Shown: piece by piece, positions 7,985-16,332 of the stretch
Position numbering within the stretch: the stretch's first letter is position 1
How the letters are laid out: each line of letters begins with the position of its first letter
Origin: Mesorhizobium sp. LSHC420B00
GTDB lineage: Bacteria > Pseudomonadota > Alphaproteobacteria > Rhizobiales > Rhizobiaceae
Reading direction: 5' to 3'
DNA length: 37,977 nucleotides
NCBI RefSeq assembly: GCF_000503055.1
Contig: NZ_AYVY01000020.1
Location: forward strand, 111,949-149,925
The notes under the pieces: generated by a model
What the model saw: only the letters and a program-made list of their open reading frames with translations
Database searches by the model: none
What the model was told of the DNA's origin: nothing
Position numbers and translations under genes: made by a program

Positions 7985-8057
7985 TGGACCACCGAGGTGG
8001 TTGGCCGACACGAGAGGACGTAGCGTCCACCGGCGCCTTGTGGCGCCGTCTGGTCCA
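7985..8057. other. Multi-hairpin segment after the cupin gene
   Basis: Outer arms TGGACCA (7985-7991) and TGGTCCA (8051-8057) enclose two perfect stems: GGACG/CGTCC with a 3-base loop (8016-8028) and CGGCGCC/GGCGCCG with a TTGT loop (8031-8048). An alternative stem CCAC/GTGG (7989-8000) competes with the outer pair. This is a branched fold 12 bases after the cupin stop, without a T-run. It could be a 3' structure, a small RNA or a palindromic repeat. Confidence 0.45.
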
Positions 8058-8078
8058 AGCACTTTCGGCGAAGAGCGC

Positions 8079-8106
8079 TTGACTGTGAATTGAATCGATC
8101 TAATTT
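8079..8106 (+). promoter_or_regulatory. Predicted promoter for the MFS gene
   Basis: TTGACT (8079-8084), 16-base spacer, TAATTT (8101-8106), followed 36 bases later by the MFS ATG. A GAATC methylation site lies in the spacer (8092-8096). Confidence 0.45.
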
Positions 8107-8142
8107 GCCGCGCAAAGCCATTTCCGGACCGGATTCTACCCG

Positions 8143-9324
8143 ATGGACGCGCAGAAAATCACGCAAATCGCGATTCGTGGACGCTGGGCCGTGGCCGGCA
8201 TCTTCCTCGCCAACGGCTTCCTGACCGGCAGCTGGGCGCCGCAGATCCCGGTGTTCCTGACCCGGCTGGACATCAGCAAATTCACGCTCGGCCTGCTGAT
8301 CCTGTTGTTCGGCGCCGGCGCCGTCACCGCCATGACCTGGTGCGGCCATCTGATCTCGAAGCATGGCTCGCGCACCGTGCTGCGCTGGTTCGGACTTGCC
8401 GGCAGCTTCGGTCTTTTGATGGTGGCTCTGGCCCCCAATGTGCCCCTGGCGGCCATCGCCATGTTCATCTTCGGCGGTTCGATCGGCGGCATGGACGTCG
8501 CCATGAACGCCAATGCGGTGGCGGTGGAACGGCGGCTGTCCCGCGCCATCATGTCGTCCTCGCACGGTTTCTGGAGCCTTGGCGGTTTCGCAGGCGGCGC
8601 TTTGGGCGGTTTCGCCATCCAGAACTATGGTCATCTCGCGCATGCGACGATGGTGACGGCGCTTGCCTTTGCTGTCATCGCGGTAGCGATCCGCTACCTG
8701 ATCGCCGAGGACAAGCATCCGGTCGCCGAGCATCACAAATTCGCCCTGCCGGCAAACCCGCTTGTCTATCTGGTCGGGCTGATGGCGCTGCTGACGATGA
8801 TCTCCGAAGGCGCGGTGCTCGACTGGGCAGCGCTGTATCTCAGGCAGGAGCTCGGCGCCGATCTTGCTATCGCAGGCCTGGCCTATGCCGCCTTTTCCGG
8901 CGTCATGGCCGTCATGCGCTTTCTCGGCGATGGCGTCCGCAACCGTTTCGGTGCCGTTACGACGCTGCGCGCGTCGGCGCTTGCCGCTGCAGCCGGCATG
9001 CTGGTGGCCGGGCTGGCTCCCTCGCCGTGGCTGGCCATTGCCGCCTTTGCCTTTTGCGGCCTGGGTATTGCCAATATGGTGCCGATCATCTTTTCGGCCG
9101 GCGGCAACCAGGAGGGCATGGCGCCCGGCACCGGCATGAGCGTCGTCACCACAATGGGTTACTCAGGCATCCTGGTGGCGCCTTCGGCGATCGGCTTCAT
9201 CGCCGAACACTCGAGCTTCGGCCCGATCTTCGTCGCTCTCTCTGGGCTACTGATCGTCGTGTTGGTGATGGCCGGGCTCGCTCACCGCGCCGAATTTGCT
9301 GCCGAGCCTGCACCGGCTGAATAG
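8143..9324 (+). CDS. MFS transporter (YbjJ-like)
   Basis: 393 residues with about twelve predicted membrane helices, an inner-membrane major facilitator. The N-terminal FLANGFLTGSWAPQIPVFL segment, the GAGAVTAMTWCGHLISKHGSR loop 2-3 motif, and FGGSIGGMDVAMNANAVAVERR resemble the E. coli YbjJ group. Substrate unknown; some relatives are annotated as sugar or drug transporters without proof. The 3' end overlaps the 3' end of the convergent LysR gene by 43 bp, so the last 13 residues (about FAAEPAPAE) are coded opposite the LysR tail. A predicted promoter lies just upstream. Confidence 0.9.
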   Translation: MDAQKITQIAIRGRWAVAGIFLANGFLTGSWAPQIPVFLTRLDISKFTLGLLILLFGAGAVTAMTWCGHLISKHGSRTVLRWFGLAGSFGLLMVALAPNVPLAAIAMFIFGGSIGGMDVAMNANAVAVERRLSRAIMSSSHGFWSLGGFAGGALGGFAIQNYGHLAHATMVTALAFAVIAVAIRYLIAEDKHPVAEHHKFALPANPLVYLVGLMALLTMISEGAVLDWAALYLRQELGADLAIAGLAYAAFSGVMAVMRFLGDGVRNRFGAVTTLRASALAAAAGMLVAGLAPSPWLAIAAFAFCGLGIANMVPIIFSAGGNQEGMAPGTGMSVVTTMGYSGILVAPSAIGFIAEHSSFGPIFVALSGLLIVVLVMAGLAHRAEFAAEPAPAE

Positions 9325-10193
9325 CGCTTGAACTGTTCGTAGAGGAAATCCGCGACGCGGCGGATGCGGACGCTGGTACGCACGTCGCGGTGCATGGCCA
9401 GCCACACCGGCAGCGTCGGCAGCGGGAGGTCCGGCAGCACGATTTCCACCAGTGCATCGCGCTCGGCCAGCGGCTGCTGGCCAAAGCCGATGCCGTTTCC
9501 CGCCCGCAGTGCCTCCCACAAAACTATGTGGTTGTCGGTCCTGAAGCGGAAGGCATTGCGGTTGAGCGGAACCCCGAATTGAGCGAAGCCGCGAATGATT
9601 TCATCGCTGCGATCGAAGCCGACCAGATCGTGCTCGGCAAGATCGCGGGCCTCGCGCGGACGGCCACGCCGGTCGAGATAGGATTTTGCCGCGCAGGCGC
9701 GGAGCGGAATGTCGGTCACCTTGCGCGCGACCAGTTCATTCTGCGCCGGCTTGACCATGCGGATGGCAATGTCGGCGTCGCGACGCAGCAGATTCTCGAC
9801 CTGGTTCGAAGCGACGATCTCAACCTCGATGCCGGGTTCCTCGACGGCAAGCCGCGCCGTCATCTCGGGTAGCACATAGGCCGCCACCACCTCGCTGGCG
9901 GCAATGCGCACCGTGCCCTCGATCGCTTCGACCGATCCCAGGGCCAGCAGCGAAAATGCGCTCGCCTGCTCGCTCACCGCGCGGCCCCGTTCAAAAAGCG
10001 TGCTGCCCGCTTCCGTGAGCGCATAGCCGCGCCGCCCGCGCCGGAACAAGGTGACGCCGAGCGCCTGCTCCAGCTCGGCGATGTGGCGGCCGAGTGTCGG
10101 CTGGCTTGCGGCAAGCTTTCGCGCGGCGGCCGACAGGCTCCCGGTCTCCGCCACCGTGACGAAACTCTTGATCAGGTTCCAGTCTATATCCAT
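9282..10193 (-). CDS. LysR-family transcriptional regulator
   Basis: 303 residues, typical LysR length. The winged HTH occupies residues 1-60 (WNLIKSFVTVAETGSLSAAARKLAASQPTLGRHIAELEQALG), followed by a substrate-binding domain from about 90. It diverges from the NAD(P)-binding epimerase-like gene with 92 bp between, the classic arrangement for a LysR regulator and its target. A 14-bp LysR-type palindrome overlaps its own start codon, suggesting autorepression. The C-terminus overlaps the MFS tail. The inducer is unknown. Confidence 0.95.
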   Translation of the reverse strand: MDIDWNLIKSFVTVAETGSLSAAARKLAASQPTLGRHIAELEQALGVTLFRRGRRGYALTEAGSTLFERGRAVSEQASAFSLLALGSVEAIEGTVRIAASEVVAAYVLPEMTARLAVEEPGIEVEIVASNQVENLLRRDADIAIRMVKPAQNELVARKVTDIPLRACAAKSYLDRRGRPREARDLAEHDLVGFDRSDEIIRGFAQFGVPLNRNAFRFRTDNHIVLWEALRAGNGIGFGQQPLAERDALVEIVLPDLPLPTLPVWLAMHRDVRTSVRIRRVADFLYEQFKRYSAGAGSAANSAR

Positions 10194-10205
10194 TCAAAAT
10201 TGAAT
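10192..10205. promoter_or_regulatory. LysR-type operator
   Basis: ATTCAAAATTGAAT has perfect 6-bp arms (ATTCAA/TTGAAT) around AA and contains the LysR T-N11-A pattern. It overlaps the start codon of the LysR gene and lies about 80 bp upstream of the divergent target start. Confidence 0.6.
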
Positions 10206-10285
10206 ATCAGACCGCCAGCTTTCGTCAATTTCCATTCGTTTGCGAGGAGATCATATTGGGTCATACGCAAACATGGAGACAAACA

Positions 10286-11263
10286 ATGACCAAGATGGCA
10301 ATTCTCGGCGCCAATGGCCGGCTCGGCCGCACGGTGGCCAAGGCCTTCATTAATGCCGGCTACGATGTCCGTGCCGTCACCCGCAGCGGCAAGGTGCCGG
10401 CGGAACTCAAAGGCGCCACGGCGATCGCCGGCGACGCGCTCGACCGTGCTGCGCTGATCCGCGCGACCGAAGGCGTCGATATCATTTTCAACGGCCTCAA
10501 CCCGCTCTACACCGACTGGAGCAAATGCCTGCCGATGGCCGAGAATGTGATGGCTGCCTGCCGGGCGAATGGCGCACTGCATCTCTTCCCGGGCACCGTC
10601 TACAATTACGGCTCGCCGATGCCGGCGGTGATCGCCGAGGACACGCCGTTTCGTCCGACGACGGAAAAGGGCCGCATCCGCGTTGCCATGGAAGACCTGT
10701 TTCGCCGCGAGGCCGACGCGGGTCGGGTGCGCACCATCCTGCTGCGCGCCGGTGACTTCTTCGGCGGCACCGGCAGCGGATCGTGGTTCGATCTGGTCGT
10801 CGCCGCCAAGATGACCAAGGGCGTCTATACCGCCCCAGGGCCGGTCGATCTCGTGCATGAATGGGCCTATCTACCCGACCTGGCCAAGGCTTTCGTCGGA
10901 CTGGCCGACAATCTCGACAAGCTCGGCTCCTACGAGGCGCTGAACTTTCCCGGCCATGCGGTGACCGATCTGGAGATCAAGGCGGCCGCTGAGAAGGCGC
11001 TCGGGCGCACGTTGAAACTGACGTCGATGCCGTGGTGGGTGCTGCGTGCCGGCAGCCCATTTGTGGCGATGTGGCGCGAGATCGTTTCGATGTCCTATCT
11101 CCGCTTCGAGCCGCACCGGCTGGTTTCAGGCGGGCTTGAAGGCATTATCGGTGCGATCCCCCACACGCCGCTGGAAAATGCAGTGTCGGAAGCGCTTGAA
11201 GACATCGGTATCGCCACGGTGAAGGCAGCGCAGAAGCAATCTGAAAAAAGGCGGATGGCCTGA
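10286..11263 (+). CDS. NAD(P)-dependent epimerase/reductase-like Rossmann protein
   Basis: 325 residues of the extended/atypical SDR type. The N-terminal nucleotide-binding motif is MAILGANGRLGRTVAKAFINAGY (GANGRLG glycine pattern at about 8-14). Further landmarks are IFNGLNPLYTDW near 74, LFPGTVYNYG near 103-112 (a Tyr where SDRs place the catalytic Tyr), and LRAGDFFGG near 155. Substrate is not identifiable. The start at 10286 is chosen because GGAG lies 8 bases upstream; a TTG further up at 10256 is less likely. It is the probable target of the divergent LysR regulator. Its last codons are part of a terminator hairpin serving the opposite strand. Confidence 0.85.
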   Translation: MTKMAILGANGRLGRTVAKAFINAGYDVRAVTRSGKVPAELKGATAIAGDALDRAALIRATEGVDIIFNGLNPLYTDWSKCLPMAENVMAACRANGALHLFPGTVYNYGSPMPAVIAEDTPFRPTTEKGRIRVAMEDLFRREADAGRVRTILLRAGDFFGGTGSGSWFDLVVAAKMTKGVYTAPGPVDLVHEWAYLPDLAKAFVGLADNLDKLGSYEALNFPGHAVTDLEIKAAAEKALGRTLKLTSMPWWVLRAGSPFVAMWREIVSMSYLRFEPHRLVSGGLEGIIGAIPHTPLENAVSEALEDIGIATVKAAQKQSEKRRMA

Positions 11264-11275
11264 CGGTCATCCGCC
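11244..11275 (-). terminator. Rho-independent terminator for the DUF3309 gene
   Basis: An 11-bp stem (GGCGGATG at 11250-11257 with CATCCGCC at 11268-11275, extended inward by three pairs) closes a TGAC loop. On the minus strand it is followed by six T. It lies inside the last codons and stop of the plus-strand epimerase-like gene. Confidence 0.8.
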
Positions 11276-11300
11276 GCTTGTCGGGGACCAATGATTGCGG

Positions 11301-11459
11301 TCAGATCCGGCCCATCAACAGCAGCACCAGGACAACGATCAGGATGACGCCGACGATGCCGGATGGTCCGTAACCCCAGGACCGCGAATGCGGCCACGCC
11401 GGAACCGCGCCGATCAGGATAAGAATAAGGATAATGATGAGAATGGTGCTTATCGTCAT
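11301..11459 (-). CDS. DUF3309 small membrane protein
   Basis: A 52-residue protein with two hydrophobic segments, TISTILIIILILILIGAVP and GVILIVVLVLLLMGRI, separated by WPHSRSWGYGPSGIVG. This is the DUF3309 pattern, a tiny inner-membrane family common in alpha- and betaproteobacteria and of unknown function. The start MTIST at 11459 is preferred over an upstream in-frame codon at 11486 because of an AGGA site about 8 bases ahead. It sits between two strong terminators and is therefore a separate transcription unit from the RND genes. Confidence 0.88.
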   Translation of the reverse strand: MTISTILIIILILILIGAVPAWPHSRSWGYGPSGIVGVILIVVLVLLLMGRI

Positions 11460-11502
11460 CAGAAAATCCTCGCTTTGAGGTTGCAATGACGGAACAATGC
11501 AG

Positions 11503-11531
11503 AAGGCCGCCCATTGTTCCCGGGCGGCCTT
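11503..11531 (-). terminator. Terminator of the RND efflux operon
   Basis: AAGGCCGCCC (11503-11512) pairs with GGGCGGCCTT (11522-11531) across a 9-base loop, 27 bp after the permease stop. The stem ends in T-rich bases on both strands, so it may work in both directions. Confidence 0.7.
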
Positions 11532-11558
11532 TGCTTGATCAGAACGGCGATTCAGCCT

Positions 11559-14500
11559 CTATTCGGCGGCCTTCGGGAAGGCGATCGCCGGTTCGGCGCC
11601 CAGATCGGCCTCCAGGCCTTCCGACGAGATCTCGGCCTTGCCGCGCCCCAACAGGCGACTGAACCAGCCCCGACGCGCACCGGGTTTTACCTTGGCGCGG
11701 GTGAACACCATCAGCATTGACGGGGTCACCACCAGCGTCAGCACGGTGGCGAAGGACAGGCCGAAGACGATCGCCGACGACAGCGAAATCCACCATTGCG
11801 TCGACGGCGCGTTGATCGTCGTCTCGTGATGGAAGATTTCGAGGCCGAGGCCGAAAGCGATCGGCAGCACGCCGAGGATCGCCGACACCGCCGTCAGCAC
11901 CACCGGGCGGGCACGTTCGCGGCAGGTCTGCAGAACGGCTTCGTATTTGTCCCAGCCCTCTTCGCGCAACCGGTCATAGGTGTCGATCAGCACGATGTTG
12001 TTGTTCACCACCACGCCGGCCAGCGCGATGACACCGATGCCCGACATGACGATGCCGAATGCCTCTCCCGTCAGCAGCAGCCCTAGGAACACGCCGATCG
12101 TCGCCATGACCACGCAGGACAGCACCAGCCAGACGCTGGTGAACTTGTTGAACTGCGCCAGAAGCACAATGAAGATCAGGAAGATCGCGGCACCGAAGGC
12201 TTTGCTGAGGAAGGCCCCGGCCTCCGCGCTGTCCTCATTGGAACCGGCAAGCTTCCAGCGAATGCCGCTGCCGAGGTTCATGTCGGCGACAGCTTTGGTG
12301 ACCTCCTGCTGGACGGCAGCCACCTGGGCGCCGGCAGCGACGTTGGCCTGGACGACCACCGTTCGCGCGCCGTCGATGCGATTGAGGATACCGACCGTCG
12401 GCTCCGGCTTGCGCACGACGAAGTTCGAGATCGGCACCGAGCCTTGCGCGGTCTGAACCCTGAGTTCGTCGAGCGTCGACAGCGTGCGCCGATCCTCGGG
12501 CAGGCGCAGTCTGATGTCGACGGCATCGTCGGCGCCGGCGGGGCGGTACTCGCTGAGCTTCAGCCCGTTGGTCACCAGTTGGACCACCGTTCCGACCGCG
12601 GTCGGGCTGATGCCGTACTGCGCCGCCTTGGCGCGATCGACCTCGAGCGCCCAATCGACGCCGGGCGGCGCCAGGCCATCGGAAATATCGATGACGCCGG
12701 GCACCTTGGCAATGCGCGCGGCGACGGCGCGGGCCTTGTCGTCAAGACCCTTCGGATCGACGGCCGAAAGCCTGATCTGGATCGGCTTGCCGGTAGGCGG
12801 GCCGGCTTCCGGCACGCGAACCTCGACGTCGACACCGGGAATGCCGGCCATCACGCCGCGCAGTTCGTCGAGGATTGAGTTCGCCGATTTGCGCTCGCGC
12901 CAGTCGACGAATTCGTACTGGATCACGCCGACCACGTCTTCCGGAACGTCCTGGCCGCCGCCCTGCGTCTTGCCGACACGGGTATAGACAGACTTCACGC
13001 CCGGCCAGCCGAGCAGCCGATTTTCCGCCGTCTTGGTAGCCGCGTCCATTTCGGCAAGCGAAAGATTGCCGCGGGCGTGGACATAGAGCAGGCCGTAGTC
13101 AGGCTCGACATTCGGGAAGAATTCGACGCCGGCGCCGAATTTCGAATAGGCGTAGCCCACGCCAAACAACAGCGCGACGGTAAGGACAAGCACGGTGATG
13201 GGATAATGCACCGCCTGCTTGACCACGGCCATGTACCAGCCGTCGCGATTGTCGTCGGGGTGATGAGCCGGCGCCTTGGCAAATATGGCGCCCAGCGTCG
13301 GCGCGAAGACCAGCGCATAGAGCATCGAGGCCGAGAGCGTCACGATCAACGTGATCGGCATGTATTTCATGAAATCGCCGATGATGCCCGGCCAGAACAA
13401 CAGCGGCGAGAAGGCGGCAATGCGCGTCATCGTCGCGGCGATGACCGGGCCGGCCATGCGCTTGGCCGCAAGCGCGAACGCCTGTTCCTTCGGCATGCCC
13501 TCGCTCATGCGTCGCTCGGCGAATTCGGTGACGATGATAGCGTCGTCGACCAGCATGCCGACCGCCAGGATGAGGCTGAACAGCACGATCATGTTGATCG
13601 TGTAGCCCATCATCGCCAGCAACAGGATGCCGATCAGGAAGGATGAGGGGATGGCCAATCCGATCAGTAGCGAGGCACGGCCAGACAGCGCGTAGAGAAT
13701 GACGATGAACACCAGGATGACGGCGATCATCACGTGGTTCTGAAGGTCGCCGAGCAACTGGTTCACGAAGACGGACTTGTCTTGCGTGTAGGTGACGTGC
13801 ATGCCCTCCGGCATCGTCTTGATGAAGGCGTCGGACACCTCCCTGACCTTGCCAATCGTATCGATCAGGTTGGAGCCGATGCGCTTCTTCACCTCGATGG
13901 CAATCGCCGGCTTGCCGTCCAGGCGGGTAACCGTCTCGGCGTCCTTGAAGGTCGAGCGGACGGTGGCGATATCCTTGGCCTGCACCACCGCGTTGGGGCC
14001 GGCGACGACCGGAAGCGCCGCCACATCTTCTGGTGTCTCGATAAGCGAGGGCACCTTGACTGCGTATTTGCCCTCGGATCCTTCGATGTTGCCGGCGGCG
14101 ACAAGACTGTTGGAAGCGCCGACCGCACCGATCAACTGGTCGAGCTGCAGCCCGTAGGACGAAAGTTTCATCGGATCGATGACCACTTCGACGAGGTCGT
14201 CGCGCGCACCCTGCAATGAGCCCTCGAGCACGCCAGGCACTTCCTCGATGCGGTCGCGCAGCTCGCGCGCCGCCGCCGTCAGCACGCGCTCGGGCACCTC
14301 GCCCGACAGCGTCACGACCAGGACGGGGAACTCGGAGATGTTGACCTCGGAGACCACGGGCTCCTCAGCCGCTTGCGGCAGGTCGGCCTTGCCGTCCTGC
14401 ACCTTGCTGCGCGTGTCCTGCAGCGCAGTGGCGAGATCCGTCTGTGGCTGGAATTCGACCAGCACATAACCGCCGCCCTGGAAGGCGGCCGAGCGCATCT

Positions 14501-14735
14501 CCTTGAGGCCCTTCAGGCTCTTCAGCTTGGCTTCCATCGGCCGCAGCAGGAGGCGTTCGGAGTCTTCCGGCGAGATGCCCTGATAGATCAGGCTGACATA
14601 CATCATCGGAATCGGAACGTCGGGTTCCGCTTCCTTCGGCGTCGACTGGTAGGCGACCGCACCGGCAAGGATGAGAAAGACCAGGACCGCAATGGTCAGC
14701 CGGGCATTGCTGATTGCAAGTTTGACGATGTCCAT
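11559..14735 (-). CDS. RND efflux transporter permease
   Basis: 1058 residues, full length for an RND inner-membrane pump driven by the proton gradient. TM1 is at about 10-30, followed by the first periplasmic loop (PDVPIPMMYVSLIYQGISPEDSERLL). TM4 carries the proton-relay pair in GMLVDDAIIVTEF near 395; the TM10 position reads VVVNNNIVLID with Asn in place of the Lys found in AcrB, as is common in other RND subfamilies. The C-terminus is basic. It lies 2 bases downstream of the adaptor gene, so the two form one operon. No outer-membrane factor is nearby, so it may borrow a TolC-type channel. Substrate unknown. Confidence 0.95.
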   Translation of the reverse strand: MDIVKLAISNARLTIAVLVFLILAGAVAYQSTPKEAEPDVPIPMMYVSLIYQGISPEDSERLLLRPMEAKLKSLKGLKEMRSAAFQGGGYVLVEFQPQTDLATALQDTRSKVQDGKADLPQAAEEPVVSEVNISEFPVLVVTLSGEVPERVLTAAARELRDRIEEVPGVLEGSLQGARDDLVEVVIDPMKLSSYGLQLDQLIGAVGASNSLVAAGNIEGSEGKYAVKVPSLIETPEDVAALPVVAGPNAVVQAKDIATVRSTFKDAETVTRLDGKPAIAIEVKKRIGSNLIDTIGKVREVSDAFIKTMPEGMHVTYTQDKSVFVNQLLGDLQNHVMIAVILVFIVILYALSGRASLLIGLAIPSSFLIGILLLAMMGYTINMIVLFSLILAVGMLVDDAIIVTEFAERRMSEGMPKEQAFALAAKRMAGPVIAATMTRIAAFSPLLFWPGIIGDFMKYMPITLIVTLSASMLYALVFAPTLGAIFAKAPAHHPDDNRDGWYMAVVKQAVHYPITVLVLTVALLFGVGYAYSKFGAGVEFFPNVEPDYGLLYVHARGNLSLAEMDAATKTAENRLLGWPGVKSVYTRVGKTQGGGQDVPEDVVGVIQYEFVDWRERKSANSILDELRGVMAGIPGVDVEVRVPEAGPPTGKPIQIRLSAVDPKGLDDKARAVAARIAKVPGVIDISDGLAPPGVDWALEVDRAKAAQYGISPTAVGTVVQLVTNGLKLSEYRPAGADDAVDIRLRLPEDRRTLSTLDELRVQTAQGSVPISNFVVRKPEPTVGILNRIDGARTVVVQANVAAGAQVAAVQQEVTKAVADMNLGSGIRWKLAGSNEDSAEAGAFLSKAFGAAIFLIFIVLLAQFNKFTSVWLVLSCVVMATIGVFLGLLLTGEAFGIVMSGIGVIALAGVVVNNNIVLIDTYDRLREEGWDKYEAVLQTCRERARPVVLTAVSAILGVLPIAFGLGLEIFHHETTINAPSTQWWISLSSAIVFGLSFATVLTLVVTPSMLMVFTRAKVKPGARRGWFSRLLGRGKAEISSEGLEADLGAEPAIAFPKAAE

Positions 14736-14737
14736 GA

Positions 14738-15955
14738 TTACTGCGTCCCGGTCGTCGCTTCGCCCAACAGCTTTTGAATGGTCGCCTGGTCGGCCTCGAC
14801 CGGCTTGACCACTTCGCCTTCCTTCACCAGCTCCTGGCCAGCGACGATGATGCGGGCGTCGGCCGGAATGCCGCCGAGCACCAGGCCGGTCGGCGTGTCG
14901 TCGACCAGGTCGATCGGGAAGAACACGACCTTGTCATCCTTGTCGACGGCGCGGATGCCGAGGTCGCCCTTGTCGCCGAGCGTCACCACCGATCGCGGCA
15001 GCATCACGGCGTCGGTCGGCTGGGCGCTGAGCGCAATTTCTGCCGTCATGCCGGCCGGTACGGACCCATCGGCATTGGGGATAGCGACTTCAACCCGGAA
15101 GGTACGGGTTGCCGAAGATGCATCCCGGCTGATGTAGCGCACCGTACCCTTGACGGTCTGGCCACTGACCAGGCGCACATTGGCTTCGTCACCGATCTTC
15201 AGATAGCCGAGATCGCGCTCGCTGACTTCGCCGCGGGCGATCACCGGATCGAGCTTCAGAATGGTCGCCACCTCGCCGCCCTGCATGACGGAACTGCCAA
15301 GCTCCACCGGCACCCGGTCGATGACACCGTCGAAGGGCGCCTTCACCTCGTTGCGGTCGAGTTCGGCTTGCGCGGCGTCCAGTTGCGACTTGGCCAGCGT
15401 CAGGTTGGAACGGGCCGTATCGAGCTGCAGCGTCGGCAGATTGCCGGTTTTCATCAACCGCAGGGCCGCAGCCAGCTCGGCCTCACGTTGCACGACAAGC
15501 TGCTTGGCGTTGTCGACCGCCGAGATTTTTTCCTCGGCGGCAAGCATCAGGATCAGGTCGCCGGTCTTGACGTGCTGACCCTGCTTGACCGGCAGCTTGT
15601 CGATGACGCCGGCGACGCGTGTCGCCAGGACCGCGCGCTTGTCGGCTTCGGTCAGTCCGGAAATGCGGATAGCGCGCGCATAGATGCGCCGCGGCGGGGT
15701 TATGATCGCGACCGTCCGCAAGGCCGCTTTGGGCTGTTCTGCCTCGGCAGTCCCCGGCTTGGCAGCCCCCTGTTCGCCAGTTTGGGGCTTGCCTGAGTCG
15801 GCGGCCTTGGGCTGCTCGACCTCTCCTGCCTTGGGCTTGTTGTCGGCGGACGCGCTGCCGACGGACGAGAATTCGCCTGTCGCCATCCAGCCGGCGAACC
15901 CGATGAGCACAACAATGGCTGCAAGCTTGTGAAACCTGAATTTCGGCATCGTCAT
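14738..15955 (-). CDS. RND efflux periplasmic adaptor (membrane fusion protein)
   Basis: 405 residues. An N-terminal membrane anchor (LAAIVVLIGFAGWMATG) is followed by a low-complexity linker rich in Lys, Pro, Glu and Ala (about 35-80) containing repeated QPKAA/KPxxGE units. The HlyD-type lipoyl/barrel core follows: VIDKLPVKQGQHVKTGDLIL near 118, a coiled-coil hairpin about 145-195, and APFDGVIDRVPVELGSSVMQGG near 205. It bridges the RND pump to an outer-membrane channel. First gene of the efflux operon, with a palindrome in the upstream region. The linker is longer than in most adaptors. Confidence 0.93.
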   Translation of the reverse strand: MTMPKFRFHKLAAIVVLIGFAGWMATGEFSSVGSASADNKPKAGEVEQPKAADSGKPQTGEQGAAKPGTAEAEQPKAALRTVAIITPPRRIYARAIRISGLTEADKRAVLATRVAGVIDKLPVKQGQHVKTGDLILMLAAEEKISAVDNAKQLVVQREAELAAALRLMKTGNLPTLQLDTARSNLTLAKSQLDAAQAELDRNEVKAPFDGVIDRVPVELGSSVMQGGEVATILKLDPVIARGEVSERDLGYLKIGDEANVRLVSGQTVKGTVRYISRDASSATRTFRVEVAIPNADGSVPAGMTAEIALSAQPTDAVMLPRSVVTLGDKGDLGIRAVDKDDKVVFFPIDLVDDTPTGLVLGGIPADARIIVAGQELVKEGEVVKPVEADQATIQKLLGEATTGTQ

Positions 15956-16232
15956 TTTTTCCAGTGCGCGGGGTTCGGCCAGGCCGCATCTTCTACTTGG
16001 GGCGCGTCGCCGATATGGGTGCGCGCGAGGCCGTATTCAAATTGCCGTGATCGGCGAAGCGCGCTTCTACCTTAAAGTTGCGTCGCAATATAGTCAGAAA
16101 AGTTGATGGATTGTTGCTTTGTCCGCAAAGATGCGGCTGCAGCATCGGCTGTTGATCGCCAAAACAGCGGTATGGCAGCAAGTGTCAGGATGATTGGACA
16201 GATTGCGATGTCATCTGCTTTGCGGGGGAGCC
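15956..16232. promoter_or_regulatory. Upstream region of the RND efflux operon
   Basis: No gene is apparent between the adaptor start and the RIME copy. The region holds a perfect 11-bp palindrome TTGCGTCGCAA (16078-16088), a plausible repressor operator about 125 bp before the adaptor start, and a weaker TGC-rich palindrome around GCTGCAGC (16136-16143). No local regulator gene is adjacent. I could not pick a confident promoter. Confidence 0.35.
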
Positions 16233-16332
16233 AGAACAATTCCAGGAAAAGTGTGAAACGGTTTTCCGTCCGGAATTGCGTCAAAAAAGATAGAGCGGTT
16301 CGGCGTTTCCGTGAAACGGTAAATCGTTCTAG
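16233..16332. repeat. RIME-like mosaic element, copy B
   Basis: Same two-palindrome layout and orientation as copy A at 7346-7448, with a few substitutions and small length differences. Its right end supplies the TAG stop codon (16329-16331, minus strand) of the patatin gene, mirroring the way copy A meets the DUF1244 stop. Confidence 0.85.
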
